Of a DNA stretch of 33,619 nucleotides, positions 22,816-30,841 are shown one piece after another. Within the stretch, counting starts at the first letter, position 1. Each line of letters opens with the position of its first letter. The notes under the pieces were generated by a model. The model was not told the DNA's origin. It was given only the letters and a program-made list of their open reading frames with translations, and did not search any database. Origin of the DNA: an uncultured Clostridia bacterium (GTDB taxonomy: Bacteria > Bacillota > Clostridia > Oscillospirales > CAG-272); NCBI GenBank assembly GCA_944381085.1, contig CALWJX010000094.1:1-33619 (forward strand), written 5' to 3'. The position numbers and the translations under genes are program-made.

Positions 22816-23292
22816 TTAAGGATATTCTCTCCATCCTCTTGCAGGATCCCAACTACATGAAAAAATATCCTGCCACTTATCTGAAGGATTGGTCTTACTG
22901 GTACAATAATGTTCTGCTACTCCGATAAAGGTTTGCCCAAATTCTGAAATTTTTTTGGTGATCGTATGTTCATGAATTCTGCTTCCGGTTTCATCAGAGT
23001 TCATTTCTATACCAAAATCGGGGGAAGCGCCGCGAAGCTCCATAATCATAATCGTTGTAAAATCTTCCACCGGTCCACCGCGACAAAAAGAGTTAAAATA
23101 AAAGTGATCGGTTTCATTACCCAATAGCAACTCCCAAAATACCACGCTGCTCGTTCCAATGGTGTCGGTGACCGCGGTATACTGCCACTTGTTATAAGTA
23201 TACTCTTCTGCGTAGGAATAAATTACCATTCCAGATATTAAGCACAATACGGCAAGTGTGATGGTCAGTACTTTTGTAAGTTTCTTTTTCAT
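22816..23292 (-). CDS. Small secreted protein sec1 (unrecognised family)
   Basis: 158 residues, signal peptide MKKKLTKVLTITLAVLCLISGMVIYSYA with cut near AEE. Mature part about 130 residues with FNSFCRGGPVEDFTTIMIMELRG and a C-terminal AEHYCTSKTNPSDKW...WDPARGWREYP. The CRGG...FTT and C(I/T)SKTN.SD.W patterns recur in the protein at 29215-29709. The paralogues also share an aromatic C-terminus. Three Cys could form bonds outside the cell. Gene layout suggests a bacteriocin- or effector-like product, but no known family motif (such as lantibiotic or double-glycine leader) is visible. Confidence 0.7.
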   Translation of the reverse strand: MKKKLTKVLTITLAVLCLISGMVIYSYAEEYTYNKWQYTAVTDTIGTSSVVFWELLLGNETDHFYFNSFCRGGPVEDFTTIMIMELRGASPDFGIEMNSDETGSRIHEHTITKKISEFGQTFIGVAEHYCTSKTNPSDKWQDIFSCSWDPARGWREYP

Positions 23293-23357
23293 GATTTTTT
23301 CCTTTCTGTTGTTTTTGAATATGTTTTTTCAGCAGATGTCATTCAACAGTTCGTTAT

Positions 23358-23430
23358 ACTTTCATTAGGCACCACTCTCCTACATTTTTGTTTTCAATGA
23401 TATAGTGACAAAATTTTTAAAAAAGTAACG
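23358..23430 (-). promoter_or_regulatory. Conserved element A upstream of sec1
   Basis: On the minus strand: GTTAC (23425-23429), 15 bases of T/A-rich spacer, GTCACTATAT (23400-23409), then block GGAGAGTGGTGCCTAATGAAAGT (23358-23380). It begins one base after the ABC ATPase stop codon, so it can only be an internal promoter/leader. Matches elements B and C. Confidence 0.65.
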
Positions 23431-23431
23431 C

Positions 23432-24361
23432 TTATTTGGAAAAATGTTCGGATTTTTCTCCAAAAAGTTGTAAATAGTAGTCCTCCAGAGTGGGAGCGGC
23501 GGGCACGGCGGACGCGAAGGGCTGCTGCCCGCACAGAATCCGCAGACACGCCGGAAGTTCCGAGTCGCCGGATGGGGAGATGTTGGTAATCAGGTACTGA
23601 TTTTGGATGGTTGGCACGTCATCCTCGGCACAGTGAACCAGCCACACCTTTCCGTCCATGTTTTCGACGAGCTTCTGCGGGGGCGCGGCGTCCACAATCA
23701 CGCCCTTTTTGAGCAGAATGATCTCCTTCGCGATGAACTCTACATCGGAAACCACGTGCGTGGCAATGATGACGATTTTGTTCAGCGCGATCTCGGAGAT
23801 ATAATTCCGTATCGTAATGCGCTGCTTGGGATCCAGTCCGGCGGTGGGTTCGTCCAGAATCAAAACCGACGGATTTCCGAGCACCGCCTGCGCCAATCCG
23901 AGCCGCTGCTTCATTCCGCCGGACAGCGAGCTGATTTTGCGGTCGGACACCTCGTCCAGCTCCACACGCCGGAGGACGTCGGCAATCTGCCGCTCGATCA
24001 GGCTTCTTTTTTCTGTTCTTCCCAGACCGTTTCCGAGATTCTTCAATACAGCCATATACTGCAGGAACTGTTCCACCGTAAAATTGGGGTACATGCCGGG
24101 ATACTGCGGCATATATCCGAGCCGTTGGCGGAACCGGACGCCCATGTTCAGGATGTTTTCCGGACGTCCCTCCGGTTCCTCAAAGGTGATCTCTCCACAG
24201 TCCGCCCTCAGGTTGTCCGTGATGATGCTCATCAGCGTGGTTTTCCCGGAGCCGTTGGCGCCAAGCAGCGCGTAGACTCCGGGCGTCATAGAAATGGTAA
24301 AATTCTGCAATGCCCGATTGCTCCCATAGGATTTGCAGACATTCTGAAATGATAATTTCAT
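23432..24361 (-). CDS. ABC transporter ATP-binding protein
   Basis: 309 residues. Walker A GANGSGKTT, Q-loop GYMPQYPGMYPNFTVEQFL, signature LSGGMKQRLGLAQA, Walker B VLILDEPTAGLDPKQ, and H-loop IIATHVVSD are all present. The C-terminal third (about 220-309) is an extra domain with no catalytic motif. Its ATG overlaps the permease stop (ATGA). GC-rich compared with sec genes. Powers the ABC-2-type permease upstream; the pair likely exports or extracts a peptide or lipoprotein. Confidence 0.93.
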   Translation of the reverse strand: MKLSFQNVCKSYGSNRALQNFTISMTPGVYALLGANGSGKTTLMSIITDNLRADCGEITFEEPEGRPENILNMGVRFRQRLGYMPQYPGMYPNFTVEQFLQYMAVLKNLGNGLGRTEKRSLIERQIADVLRRVELDEVSDRKISSLSGGMKQRLGLAQAVLGNPSVLILDEPTAGLDPKQRITIRNYISEIALNKIVIIATHVVSDVEFIAKEIILLKKGVIVDAAPPQKLVENMDGKVWLVHCAEDDVPTIQNQYLITNISPSGDSELPACLRILCGQQPFASAVPAAPTLEDYYLQLFGEKSEHFSK

Positions 24362-26757
24362 CCCGATTCTCCTTTCCGGGCGGTTCTTTTGCCATTTCGA
24401 ACCGACCGTTTGTATGTCCCGTTATACCGCATAGCTGCGATTGCGGTCAACGCCGCCACCACAACCAGATGAAGCAGGCAAACAAGGATCAGCCATACCG
24501 CCTCTCCTGACCACAGGTCTTCCTGCGCCGAACGGATGAATATCTGCTGCGGCGCGGTCAGCGAAAGCAGACTGAAGCCCACGCCCTGCGGGAGCACCGT
24601 CTGCACCAAAAGCTCCGGAACCGCAACCAGCAGCAGCGAGACGCTGATACACGCGAGGATGCGCTTGCAGAAAAACGAAAGGACGCAGACCAGAGCCGAA
24701 AGCGAAGCGCCCGCAAACATCTGCATGGCAAAGTCGATCAAAAAATACTGCCGGATGCTGATCGGGGAGGAAACATCCCCGAAGGATACAATGGAATACA
24801 GCGTGGCGTCCGGATCCGGCAGAATATAGTTCCGTCCCACAACCGCAAGGCTCACAAGGCGGAACAGAACCGAGAGCAGCAAGCCGATAACAGAATATGT
24901 CAGCAGCTTTGCGGCAAAGGTTTTTCTTCTTCCGTTCGGAGTCGAGCGGATCAGCTCGGCGCAGCTCCCGCGGGAGCTGGTCTTTTGATATTCCACCGGA
25001 AACGCCTGCACACATACCACAAGCACCGTGGCAAATAGGAGAGCATCCGACGGCAGTGCGAACAGCGCCTCATAGCCGGTGGTATAGATGACGCTCCCGT
25101 GATACCCGGTTTCGGCGTTTTTCCGGTCGATATAGGAGACATAGTTCTCCACCTCACGGAATACCGAATCCTGCGTCTTTGCCTCGGTCAGCGTCTGATA
25201 ATAGGCGTAGTAGTCGTCCGGCTTCATGGAGCCGTTCTCAAACGCCTCCTCGTTTTTCTGTTCCGCTTCGAGGATACCGTCGAGCCGTTCCCGCTCCGAT
25301 GTCATATATTCCGCTCGCGCGGCGGGATTCAGCTCCTGAATGTCGGTGATGTACTCGTAATACAATGCCTCTCTGTAGGTTTCCATGCTTCCGACGCTGC
25401 GGTCTACCGCAACGCCTTTGGCGAGGAGGAGAAGCGCAACGATCAGCACGGACAGACCGATTCGGGTCTTCTTCAGCTCATAAAAGCAGAGGGGCAGCGG
25501 TCGGCGACGGCGCTTTTGCTTCGAGAAGCGCTCCCGGAGCCGGATCAGGACATTTTTGCTGCCAAGCATTTTGCCACGCACAGAAAGCGGACGGGTGCGG
25601 CGGCAGTAAAACACCGCGCAAAGCGACGCAAATCCCACGCACAGCAGAACCGACAGAATCAGGCAAGCCGCCGGGTACGAAACGGGGATTCCGAACAGCG
25701 GTGCCGTTCGGTAAAAGCCCAACAGTCCGCAGCCCTCTGTCATGGCGGAAAGATTGACATATTGAATGGCAGGCGCGGTTCCGAGGTATTCCCGTGTGTG
25801 TACAAATACGTTCGCTCCCGCAAAAAGCACGCCGCCGCCGAAGCAGAGTACATAGGGGAGCCGCAGCCCGGCAAGCACGGAAATGAACAGCGACAGCGCC
25901 AGAAACCCGGCGATGCGCAGGCCGGTATGCATGAGCAGGTAGCCACCGACGGAGACCGTGTAGGGAACGGTGGCAAAATCCGGCAGCGCCTGAATGGGGG
26001 CGGAAAGCGAGGAATACCCCTGCATGATGCCGGTTGCCAGCCCGGTTGTGGCGAGAAAGAGGAGCACAGCCCCCACGGTCAGCAGGCACACCACCGTGAG
26101 CTTGGCGGCGTATGTCGCGCCCCGGCCTTTGCCACAGACCCGGAGGATCGGGTCAAATCCGACTGAACGATCATTCAGAAACACCCATGTGACGGCGGTC
26201 AGCAGAAACAGGAACAGGAAGACCGACACGGTGTTGTTTTGCAGATATACGTCATACCCGTGCGCGTATTCCTCTCCAAGCACAAGCGTGTCTGCCAGAT
26301 GCGTGTATTCCGCCAGAACGGCCTTCTGCGACCGTATCTCATAGGAATCATCGGTATAGGAAAAGCCGTATAAATCGTCGATTCTCCGCTCGGTGATCCG
26401 GATGACGCGCCGGATTTCCGCGCTTTGCCCCTCTTTGAGATAGTCGGCGCGCTCGGATACCAACCGCAGAATCAAGCGGTCGTCATACTCCGCCGAACCG
26501 TAAAAGGTATGCGGAAGGGTCAGGTTTTCATCCCGGATGCCGAGCGCCGCGAGCTTCTCCAGCTCCTGATCATATGCGTCGTATGCTTCGGGATCTTCGA
26601 TATACTTTGCATATACCTCCCGCACCGTTGACTCAAAGGGCTGCGGGCGGGAGGTATGGAGCGTCAGCGCAAAATTGACCGCCAACAGCACTGCCAGCAG
26701 CACCCATATCAGGCGGGATGACAACAGTTTTTGCAGTTCGGCACGGACAAGTCTCAT
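24358..26757 (-). CDS. Large ABC-2-type permease with two repeated halves
   Basis: 799 residues. Each half begins with one helix (residues about 15-33; about 432-452), a long outside loop of coiled-coil type (EKLAALGIRDENLTLPHTFYG; EAEQKNEEAFENGSMKPDDYYAYYQ), then a cluster of helices (FLFLFLLTAVTWVFLND, YAAKLTVVCLLTVGAVLLFLATTG; ATVLVVCVQAFPVEYQKTSSRGSCAELIRSTPNGRRKTFAAKL). A basic inner linker (RLRERFSKQKRRRR) joins the halves. The layout is a fused dimer of ABC-2 half permeases, large enough to work alone with one ATPase. AGGAG lies before the ATG. Substrate likely the module's secreted protein or a signal peptide; not proven. Confidence 0.8.
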   Translation of the reverse strand: MRLVRAELQKLLSSRLIWVLLAVLLAVNFALTLHTSRPQPFESTVREVYAKYIEDPEAYDAYDQELEKLAALGIRDENLTLPHTFYGSAEYDDRLILRLVSERADYLKEGQSAEIRRVIRITERRIDDLYGFSYTDDSYEIRSQKAVLAEYTHLADTLVLGEEYAHGYDVYLQNNTVSVFLFLFLLTAVTWVFLNDRSVGFDPILRVCGKGRGATYAAKLTVVCLLTVGAVLLFLATTGLATGIMQGYSSLSAPIQALPDFATVPYTVSVGGYLLMHTGLRIAGFLALSLFISVLAGLRLPYVLCFGGGVLFAGANVFVHTREYLGTAPAIQYVNLSAMTEGCGLLGFYRTAPLFGIPVSYPAACLILSVLLCVGFASLCAVFYCRRTRPLSVRGKMLGSKNVLIRLRERFSKQKRRRRPLPLCFYELKKTRIGLSVLIVALLLLAKGVAVDRSVGSMETYREALYYEYITDIQELNPAARAEYMTSERERLDGILEAEQKNEEAFENGSMKPDDYYAYYQTLTEAKTQDSVFREVENYVSYIDRKNAETGYHGSVIYTTGYEALFALPSDALLFATVLVVCVQAFPVEYQKTSSRGSCAELIRSTPNGRRKTFAAKLLTYSVIGLLLSVLFRLVSLAVVGRNYILPDPDATLYSIVSFGDVSSPISIRQYFLIDFAMQMFAGASLSALVCVLSFFCKRILACISVSLLLVAVPELLVQTVLPQGVGFSLLSLTAPQQIFIRSAQEDLWSGEAVWLILVCLLHLVVVAALTAIAAMRYNGTYKRSVRNGKRTARKGESG

Positions 26758-26778
26758 ATTCCATCTCCTATCTGGCTG

Positions 26779-27972
26779 TTATTCCGGTTTTTCCGTCCGG
26801 ATAATCCTACCGGTTTCCAGTTCAATCGCGCCGAAAAAGGTTTTATCGAATCTGTGTGTTTCCTCGTTATAATCCAAAAGCCACCCGTAAAGTATATTAT
26901 CAATAACCGTAAAGTTTTTGGCATAATCCATTTTTTCATTCGTATAAATTACACGGCTGTTTTTGCCGTTCAAATCACACACATAGAGCGATTCATCGCT
27001 GATGCATACAGTGACTTCTTCCGGGTGTTCTTCGTAATCTTCGGGTACATAAATATGACGGAGTTTGAAGGGAACATAATATATGGCGTCATCTGTTAAG
27101 CAAAAACTTGTTACCGGTTCTTCGATTACTTTACCGCTCTCTCCGCTTTCAATATCTACCCACACAAGAAAATTCAATTGAAAGGTTTGGTTTGTGTACT
27201 CTGATGTCCGTGACATTCCGCTTCTGGCGAGAAAATATATTTTCCCGTTGAGATAACTTGCCGGAGTTGCCGCATTGATATATCCGTTTGCCGAATAAGA
27301 AAACAGTTCGTTTCTTGTTTTGCTTTCAATGTCAATACTATAAATGCCGCCGTCAAGAGACGTTAAAATTTTGCCGCTTCCAACCATTATGATTGCCTCG
27401 CCGGGTTCACATATTATAAAAGCCTCATCGTTTGTACCGTCCGTTTTTATGCGGCATATGTAAGATTCATAGTCGTTGGGGTCGGAAGCGTCTCCGCCGT
27501 CTTTAAGTATTTTGCATTTATAGTACCAATATCCGTTTTCAATAAAAGTATAATATCCGCCGGAATCCTCGATTTCGTTCAGGGTTTTGAGAACGCCGAC
27601 TTCCCCTGTCGCCACGTCCTGATATGCCAGAAAGACCTTATGGGTGTATTGCTGCCACCCGCAAAAGTATAAGCGTCCGTCATAAATACCGGCAAAGTAG
27701 CTCATCACACAGTCAACGGGACAATCTCCCTCACATTCCGGATCCATACATGCGGGAAGAAAAGTATCCGTTTTTCGATTGAACCGATAAATTCTACCCC
27801 ATTCACTGTATACATAATTTCCGTATTCCGCAAATCCGTATTTTTTTACATTCGTTGTGTGAAGCTCATTGATCTGTGGCGTTTTGTCCTTTTTACAGGA
27901 CGTAATCATAAAAATGAAAAGCAACGCAAACGCCGGCAAAATACATCGGATAATTATTTTTTTCGCTTTCAT
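26779..27972 (-). CDS. Beta-propeller-like surface lipoprotein (paralogue 1)
   Basis: 397 residues. Lipobox FMITSC, then the shared opening HTTNVKKYGFAEYGNYVYSEWGRIYRFNRKTDTF and the four-Cys motif CMDPECEGDCPVDC. Blades as in the other copies (YDGRLYFCGWQQ, IENGYWYYKC, GGIYSIDIESKTRNELF, YLNGKIYFLARS, DDAIYYVPFKLRHIYVPEDYEEHPEE). It is the only copy inside an ABC transporter module, just upstream of the permease, suggesting the family serves the exporter or confers immunity at the cell surface. Confidence 0.75.
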   Translation of the reverse strand: MKAKKIIIRCILPAFALLFIFMITSCKKDKTPQINELHTTNVKKYGFAEYGNYVYSEWGRIYRFNRKTDTFLPACMDPECEGDCPVDCVMSYFAGIYDGRLYFCGWQQYTHKVFLAYQDVATGEVGVLKTLNEIEDSGGYYTFIENGYWYYKCKILKDGGDASDPNDYESYICRIKTDGTNDEAFIICEPGEAIIMVGSGKILTSLDGGIYSIDIESKTRNELFSYSANGYINAATPASYLNGKIYFLARSGMSRTSEYTNQTFQLNFLVWVDIESGESGKVIEEPVTSFCLTDDAIYYVPFKLRHIYVPEDYEEHPEEVTVCISDESLYVCDLNGKNSRVIYTNEKMDYAKNFTVIDNILYGWLLDYNEETHRFDKTFFGAIELETGRIIRTEKPE

Positions 27973-28036
27973 ATTAATTCCTCTTAATAGTTATTATTTT
28001 CGGTACTATTGCAAATTTGCAGTATCCCTGTTGCAT

Positions 28037-29104
28037 TCAATCCAAGTTTAAATATTCTTCCTGAAGCCATATCGCGGGACGTACACCATACATTGACCTT
28101 CCGCTGTTGCTCTCCCCATATGCATATCCGGAAGCTGATCCGTACTTCTGATTAGAGGTGCGTAGCCACCACCAGGAATATATCTCAGGATTCCCGTTCT
28201 CTACCGAAAGTCCCTGTTCCAGTGCATACGGCGTTCCGAGACCATATCGATCTGACGAGGAAAAAACCAAATTAAATGCTTCCTCTCTATTTAACAGAAA
28301 TACACGGTCTGTGGTTTCCGTGTCTTTCAGGTATACGCTCAATATATATTTTTGTTCGGTTTCGTTAAATGCCTGACTGATAAAATCAGTCTGCAACCAC
28401 TTGCGCAAGCTGCAATCCTTCCAACTCTTTTCTGTCGGGGTATCTTCCATGTATCGCGTGTCCAAAATATATTTGGACAGCAAAAGGTAATTGCCGTCCT
28501 GATAATCTATGACCAGCCATTCAATATCCTCACTTCCGTTTGTCAGGTCATTGTCCTGTTCATAAGATCCGAATTTAACGGTCATGTTGGGGGGATATGT
28601 TGTCCATTGAGCCTCAAAAAATCCATCTCTGTCACGCATCCAGACGCTGTCTGTTTGTAACTCCGATCCATCAAACCATCCGGCAAAATAATATCCTTCA
28701 CGGTGAATTTCAGGCAATTGATAAGGCTGACCGTAATATACGGTGATTTTTTCAGTGTCGCATATGCCTCCGTTCGGCACAAAAGTAATGGTATTGGATA
28801 TCGGACTCCAATGCGCTTTCAGCGTAATATTGTCATTAACTTCATCAGTGCTAAAATCCCATAGGGTTTCTTCGTTATTGACGGTTATATACCAGCCGTC
28901 GAAGTTATAGCCTGCACGGATTGGTTCGTCGGGCGGAGTTATAAGTCCTTTTGGGACTTTAGCTTCTTCTGTTTTGTCCGAATAACCAAAATCATATGTA
29001 ACAGTATATAAATCGGAAAAAACATTGCAGCTTGAAAGGATTAAGCCCGAGAAAGATATGATTGCAATCAATATAATAATTCTGTGCTTTTTTATGTTCG
29101 GCAA
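28037..29104 (-). CDS. Lipoprotein with InlB B-type repeats and DUF6273-like domain
   Basis: About 355 residues. TTG start at 29104 chosen because AAGGAG lies eight bases upstream; GTG codons at 29113 and 29110 overlap that site. Lipobox LILSSC. Two InlB B-repeats follow (VTYDFGYSDKT...GYNFDGWY; ITFVPNGGICDTEKITVYYGQPYQLPEIHREGYYFAGWFDG), then a DUF6273-like C-terminal domain (VKFGSYEQDND, IEWLVIDYQDGNYLLLSKYILDTRYM, WWWLRTSN, YGVRPAIWL). Both domain types are common on gut Firmicute cell surfaces and probably bind proteins or glycans. Second gene of the sec2 module, after the hairpin. Confidence 0.75.
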   Translation of the reverse strand: MPNIKKHRIIILIAIISFSGLILSSCNVFSDLYTVTYDFGYSDKTEEAKVPKGLITPPDEPIRAGYNFDGWYITVNNEETLWDFSTDEVNDNITLKAHWSPISNTITFVPNGGICDTEKITVYYGQPYQLPEIHREGYYFAGWFDGSELQTDSVWMRDRDGFFEAQWTTYPPNMTVKFGSYEQDNDLTNGSEDIEWLVIDYQDGNYLLLSKYILDTRYMEDTPTEKSWKDCSLRKWLQTDFISQAFNETEQKYILSVYLKDTETTDRVFLLNREEAFNLVFSSSDRYGLGTPYALEQGLSVENGNPEIYSWWWLRTSNQKYGSASGYAYGESNSGRSMYGVRPAIWLQEEYLNLD

Positions 29105-29130
29105 AATCACCACTCCTTATATTAAAAGGC

Positions 29131-29189
29131 GGGGCTGTAAAAAACTTTTTGTGAAATTAAATAATACTACAAATAGTTTTTACAGCCCC
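29131..29189 (-). terminator. Hairpin after the sec2 gene
   Basis: GGGGCTGTAAAAA (29131-29143) pairs perfectly with TTTTTACAGCCCC (29177-29189), 26 bases after the sec2 stop codon. The minus strand then reads GCCTTTTAAT. Likely an attenuator that lets part of transcription pass into the lipoprotein gene. Confidence 0.65.
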
Positions 29190-29214
29190 TATGTTTACTT
29201 AAAAATATATAAAA

Positions 29215-29709
29215 TTAATATGTAACCCAACCTGTCGGAGCTCCCATCCAACGATATACATAATTTTGATGCCAAGCATCGGAGCTGTTAGTTTTACTTA
29301 TACAGTGTTCTTCAATATATCCATTAGCAGCGTATATAATGTTTTTGTCTTCTACTTGAATTCTGTCTTCTATAACTCTGGTCCCGGTGCTATCTGTACT
29401 TTTATATTTTTCCTCATTCAAATGAAATCCATCTTTAAAAGACATTGATAATGTTGTAGTGAATTTAGAAAGCTCTCCTCCTCTGCAGTCGGCAGTCATT
29501 ACGGCATAGGCTGGTGTGGTTTGATCGGCACATGTTCCGGAAAAACTTCCACTACTGTAACCGTATGTTTCTGTTATAGCAGTTTCTTGAGGATCTGTAT
29601 GGTAGAAACGCCCATCAACCAATGTAGAAGCAGATGAAAAGATTGACAACATAGAAATCAAACAAATAATGGCAGTCAGTGCCGATATAATTTTCACAAA
29701 CTTTTTCAT
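29215..29709 (-). CDS. Small secreted protein sec2 (sec1 paralogue)
   Basis: 164 residues, signal peptide MKKFVKIISALTAIICLISMLSIFSSA. Mature part: DGRFYHTDPQETAITETYGYSSGSFSGTC, MTADCRGGELSKFTTTLSMSF, and EEHCISKTNSSDAWHQNYVYRWMGAPTGWVTY. The CRGG...FTT and C(I/T)SKTN.SD.W stretches align with sec1; three Cys are conserved or nearly so. AAAGGA lies before the ATG. A 350-base leader with a consensus promoter and element B lies upstream, so expression is probably high and regulated. Confidence 0.7.
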   Translation of the reverse strand: MKKFVKIISALTAIICLISMLSIFSSASTLVDGRFYHTDPQETAITETYGYSSGSFSGTCADQTTPAYAVMTADCRGGELSKFTTTLSMSFKDGFHLNEEKYKSTDSTGTRVIEDRIQVEDKNIIYAANGYIEEHCISKTNSSDAWHQNYVYRWMGAPTGWVTY

Positions 29710-29831
29710 TGTAATTTTCCTTTCAATAAATTCAATATGATATTTTTATTTGATCTTATAGTTAAAAAATTTATTTTTGTTTTATTTTTTCCTCCTTTTT
29801 ATATATGATATGAGGAAACCAGTATTATAAA

Positions 29832-29922
29832 ACTTTCATTAAGCACCACTCTCCCCACAAACAATTTTTTGAAAGTTTATTGACTTTCGTCTATATAGTG
29901 ACAAATTTTTAGCAAAAGTAAC
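29832..29922 (-). promoter_or_regulatory. Conserved element B upstream of sec2
   Basis: Minus strand: GTTAC (29918-29922), 15 bases, GTCACTATAT (29893-29902), GAAAGT-caataa-ACTTTC hairpin (about 29872-29889), then GGGGAGAGTGGTGCTTAATGAAAGT (29832-29856). Strong match to elements A and C. The remainder of 29710-30054 is AT-rich sequence without genes. Confidence 0.7.
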
Positions 29923-30054
29923 GGTTTTTTCAAAATTTTTTTTATTTTTTTTACTGTCAGCAATTAAGCAAATGTAAAAAACAACGCAATATAAACTTAA
30001 TACATTTAAATTAGACTTATTACTACATTTTCTAAATTAAACCTCTCAAGTTTA

Positions 30055-30083
30055 ATTATAACATATAACAATATATATGTCAA
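30055..30083 (-). promoter_or_regulatory. Consensus promoter for the sec2 module
   Basis: Minus strand TTGACA (30078-30083), 17 bases, TGTTATAAT with extended -10 (TATAAT 30055-30060). Gives a leader of about 350 bases containing element B. Confidence 0.8.
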
Positions 30084-30149
30084 GGATATAAACAAAAATG
30101 AAATTAAACAATGATGAGCTAATGAGTCTGTCGAATTGTAAACGATTTT

Positions 30150-30827
30150 TTATTTGTAAGTATCCCGAATGATTTTTCCATCCGAGATCTCCAGGATGCG
30201 GTCTGCCTGTTCGGCAATCCGGCTGTCATGTGTGACAAGCAGGATGGTCTGGTTCAGTCGGCGGTTGGATTCCCGCAGCAGCGATATGATCTCGGCCGAG
30301 TTTTTGCTGTCGAGATTTCCGGTCGGTTCGTCCGCCAGCAGGATCTTCGGTTCGGTCATCAGCGCCCGGGCAATGGCTACCCGCTGCTGCTGCCCGCCGG
30401 AAAGCTGATTCGGGTAATAAAACTCCTTTTCCTCCATGCCAAGCAGCCGCAGAATGCTCTGAAACTGCCTCTCAACCGGGCGCCTTCCGTCCAGCTCCAG
30501 CGGGAGCAGGATGTTGGAGCGCACATTCAGCATCGGCAGGAGGTTATAAAACTGATATACAACCGAGACCTTCTGTCGCCGATAGCGGGAAAGCTCCTGT
30601 TCGGAGAGACTGAAAATATCTTCTCCGTCCACAATCACGCTGCCGCTGCTTGGTCGATCCACACCGCCGAGCAGATGCAGGAGGGTGGATTTGCCAGAGC
30701 CGCTGGCGCCGATGATTGCCACAAAGGAGCCTTCCTCCACGGTGAACGAGACATGATCGAGCACGGTTGTATCCGAGTTCACCACCGTGTATGTTTTGGT
30801 AAGATTCTGAACGGTTAAAATCGGCAT
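30150..30827 (-). CDS. MacB/LolD-type ABC transporter ATP-binding protein
   Basis: 225 residues. Walker A GASGSGKST, Q-loop VVYQFYNLLPMLNV, signature LSGGQQQRVAIARAL, Walker B ILLADEPTGNLDSKN, and H-loop LLVTHDSR all present, and the SxxELSxYRR stretch typical of MacB-class ATPases. ATG at 30827 chosen: AAAGGAG lies eight bases upstream and overlaps the permease stop. Pairs with the FtsX-like permease; this class moves peptides or lipoproteins across or out of the membrane, or resists bacteriocins. Confidence 0.92.
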   Translation of the reverse strand: MPILTVQNLTKTYTVVNSDTTVLDHVSFTVEEGSFVAIIGASGSGKSTLLHLLGGVDRPSSGSVIVDGEDIFSLSEQELSRYRRQKVSVVYQFYNLLPMLNVRSNILLPLELDGRRPVERQFQSILRLLGMEEKEFYYPNQLSGGQQQRVAIARALMTEPKILLADEPTGNLDSKNSAEIISLLRESNRRLNQTILLVTHDSRIAEQADRILEISDGKIIRDTYK

Positions 30828-30841
30828 GACATTCTCTCCTT

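Noticed and set aside
23603..24352. Plus-strand frame of 249 codons over the ABC ATPase
   Set aside because: Antisense to intact Walker A, signature and Walker B motifs.
25099..26166. Plus-strand frame of 355 codons in the permease region
   Set aside because: GC-rich antisense shadow of the ABC permease, rich in Arg/Gln/His and without domain features.
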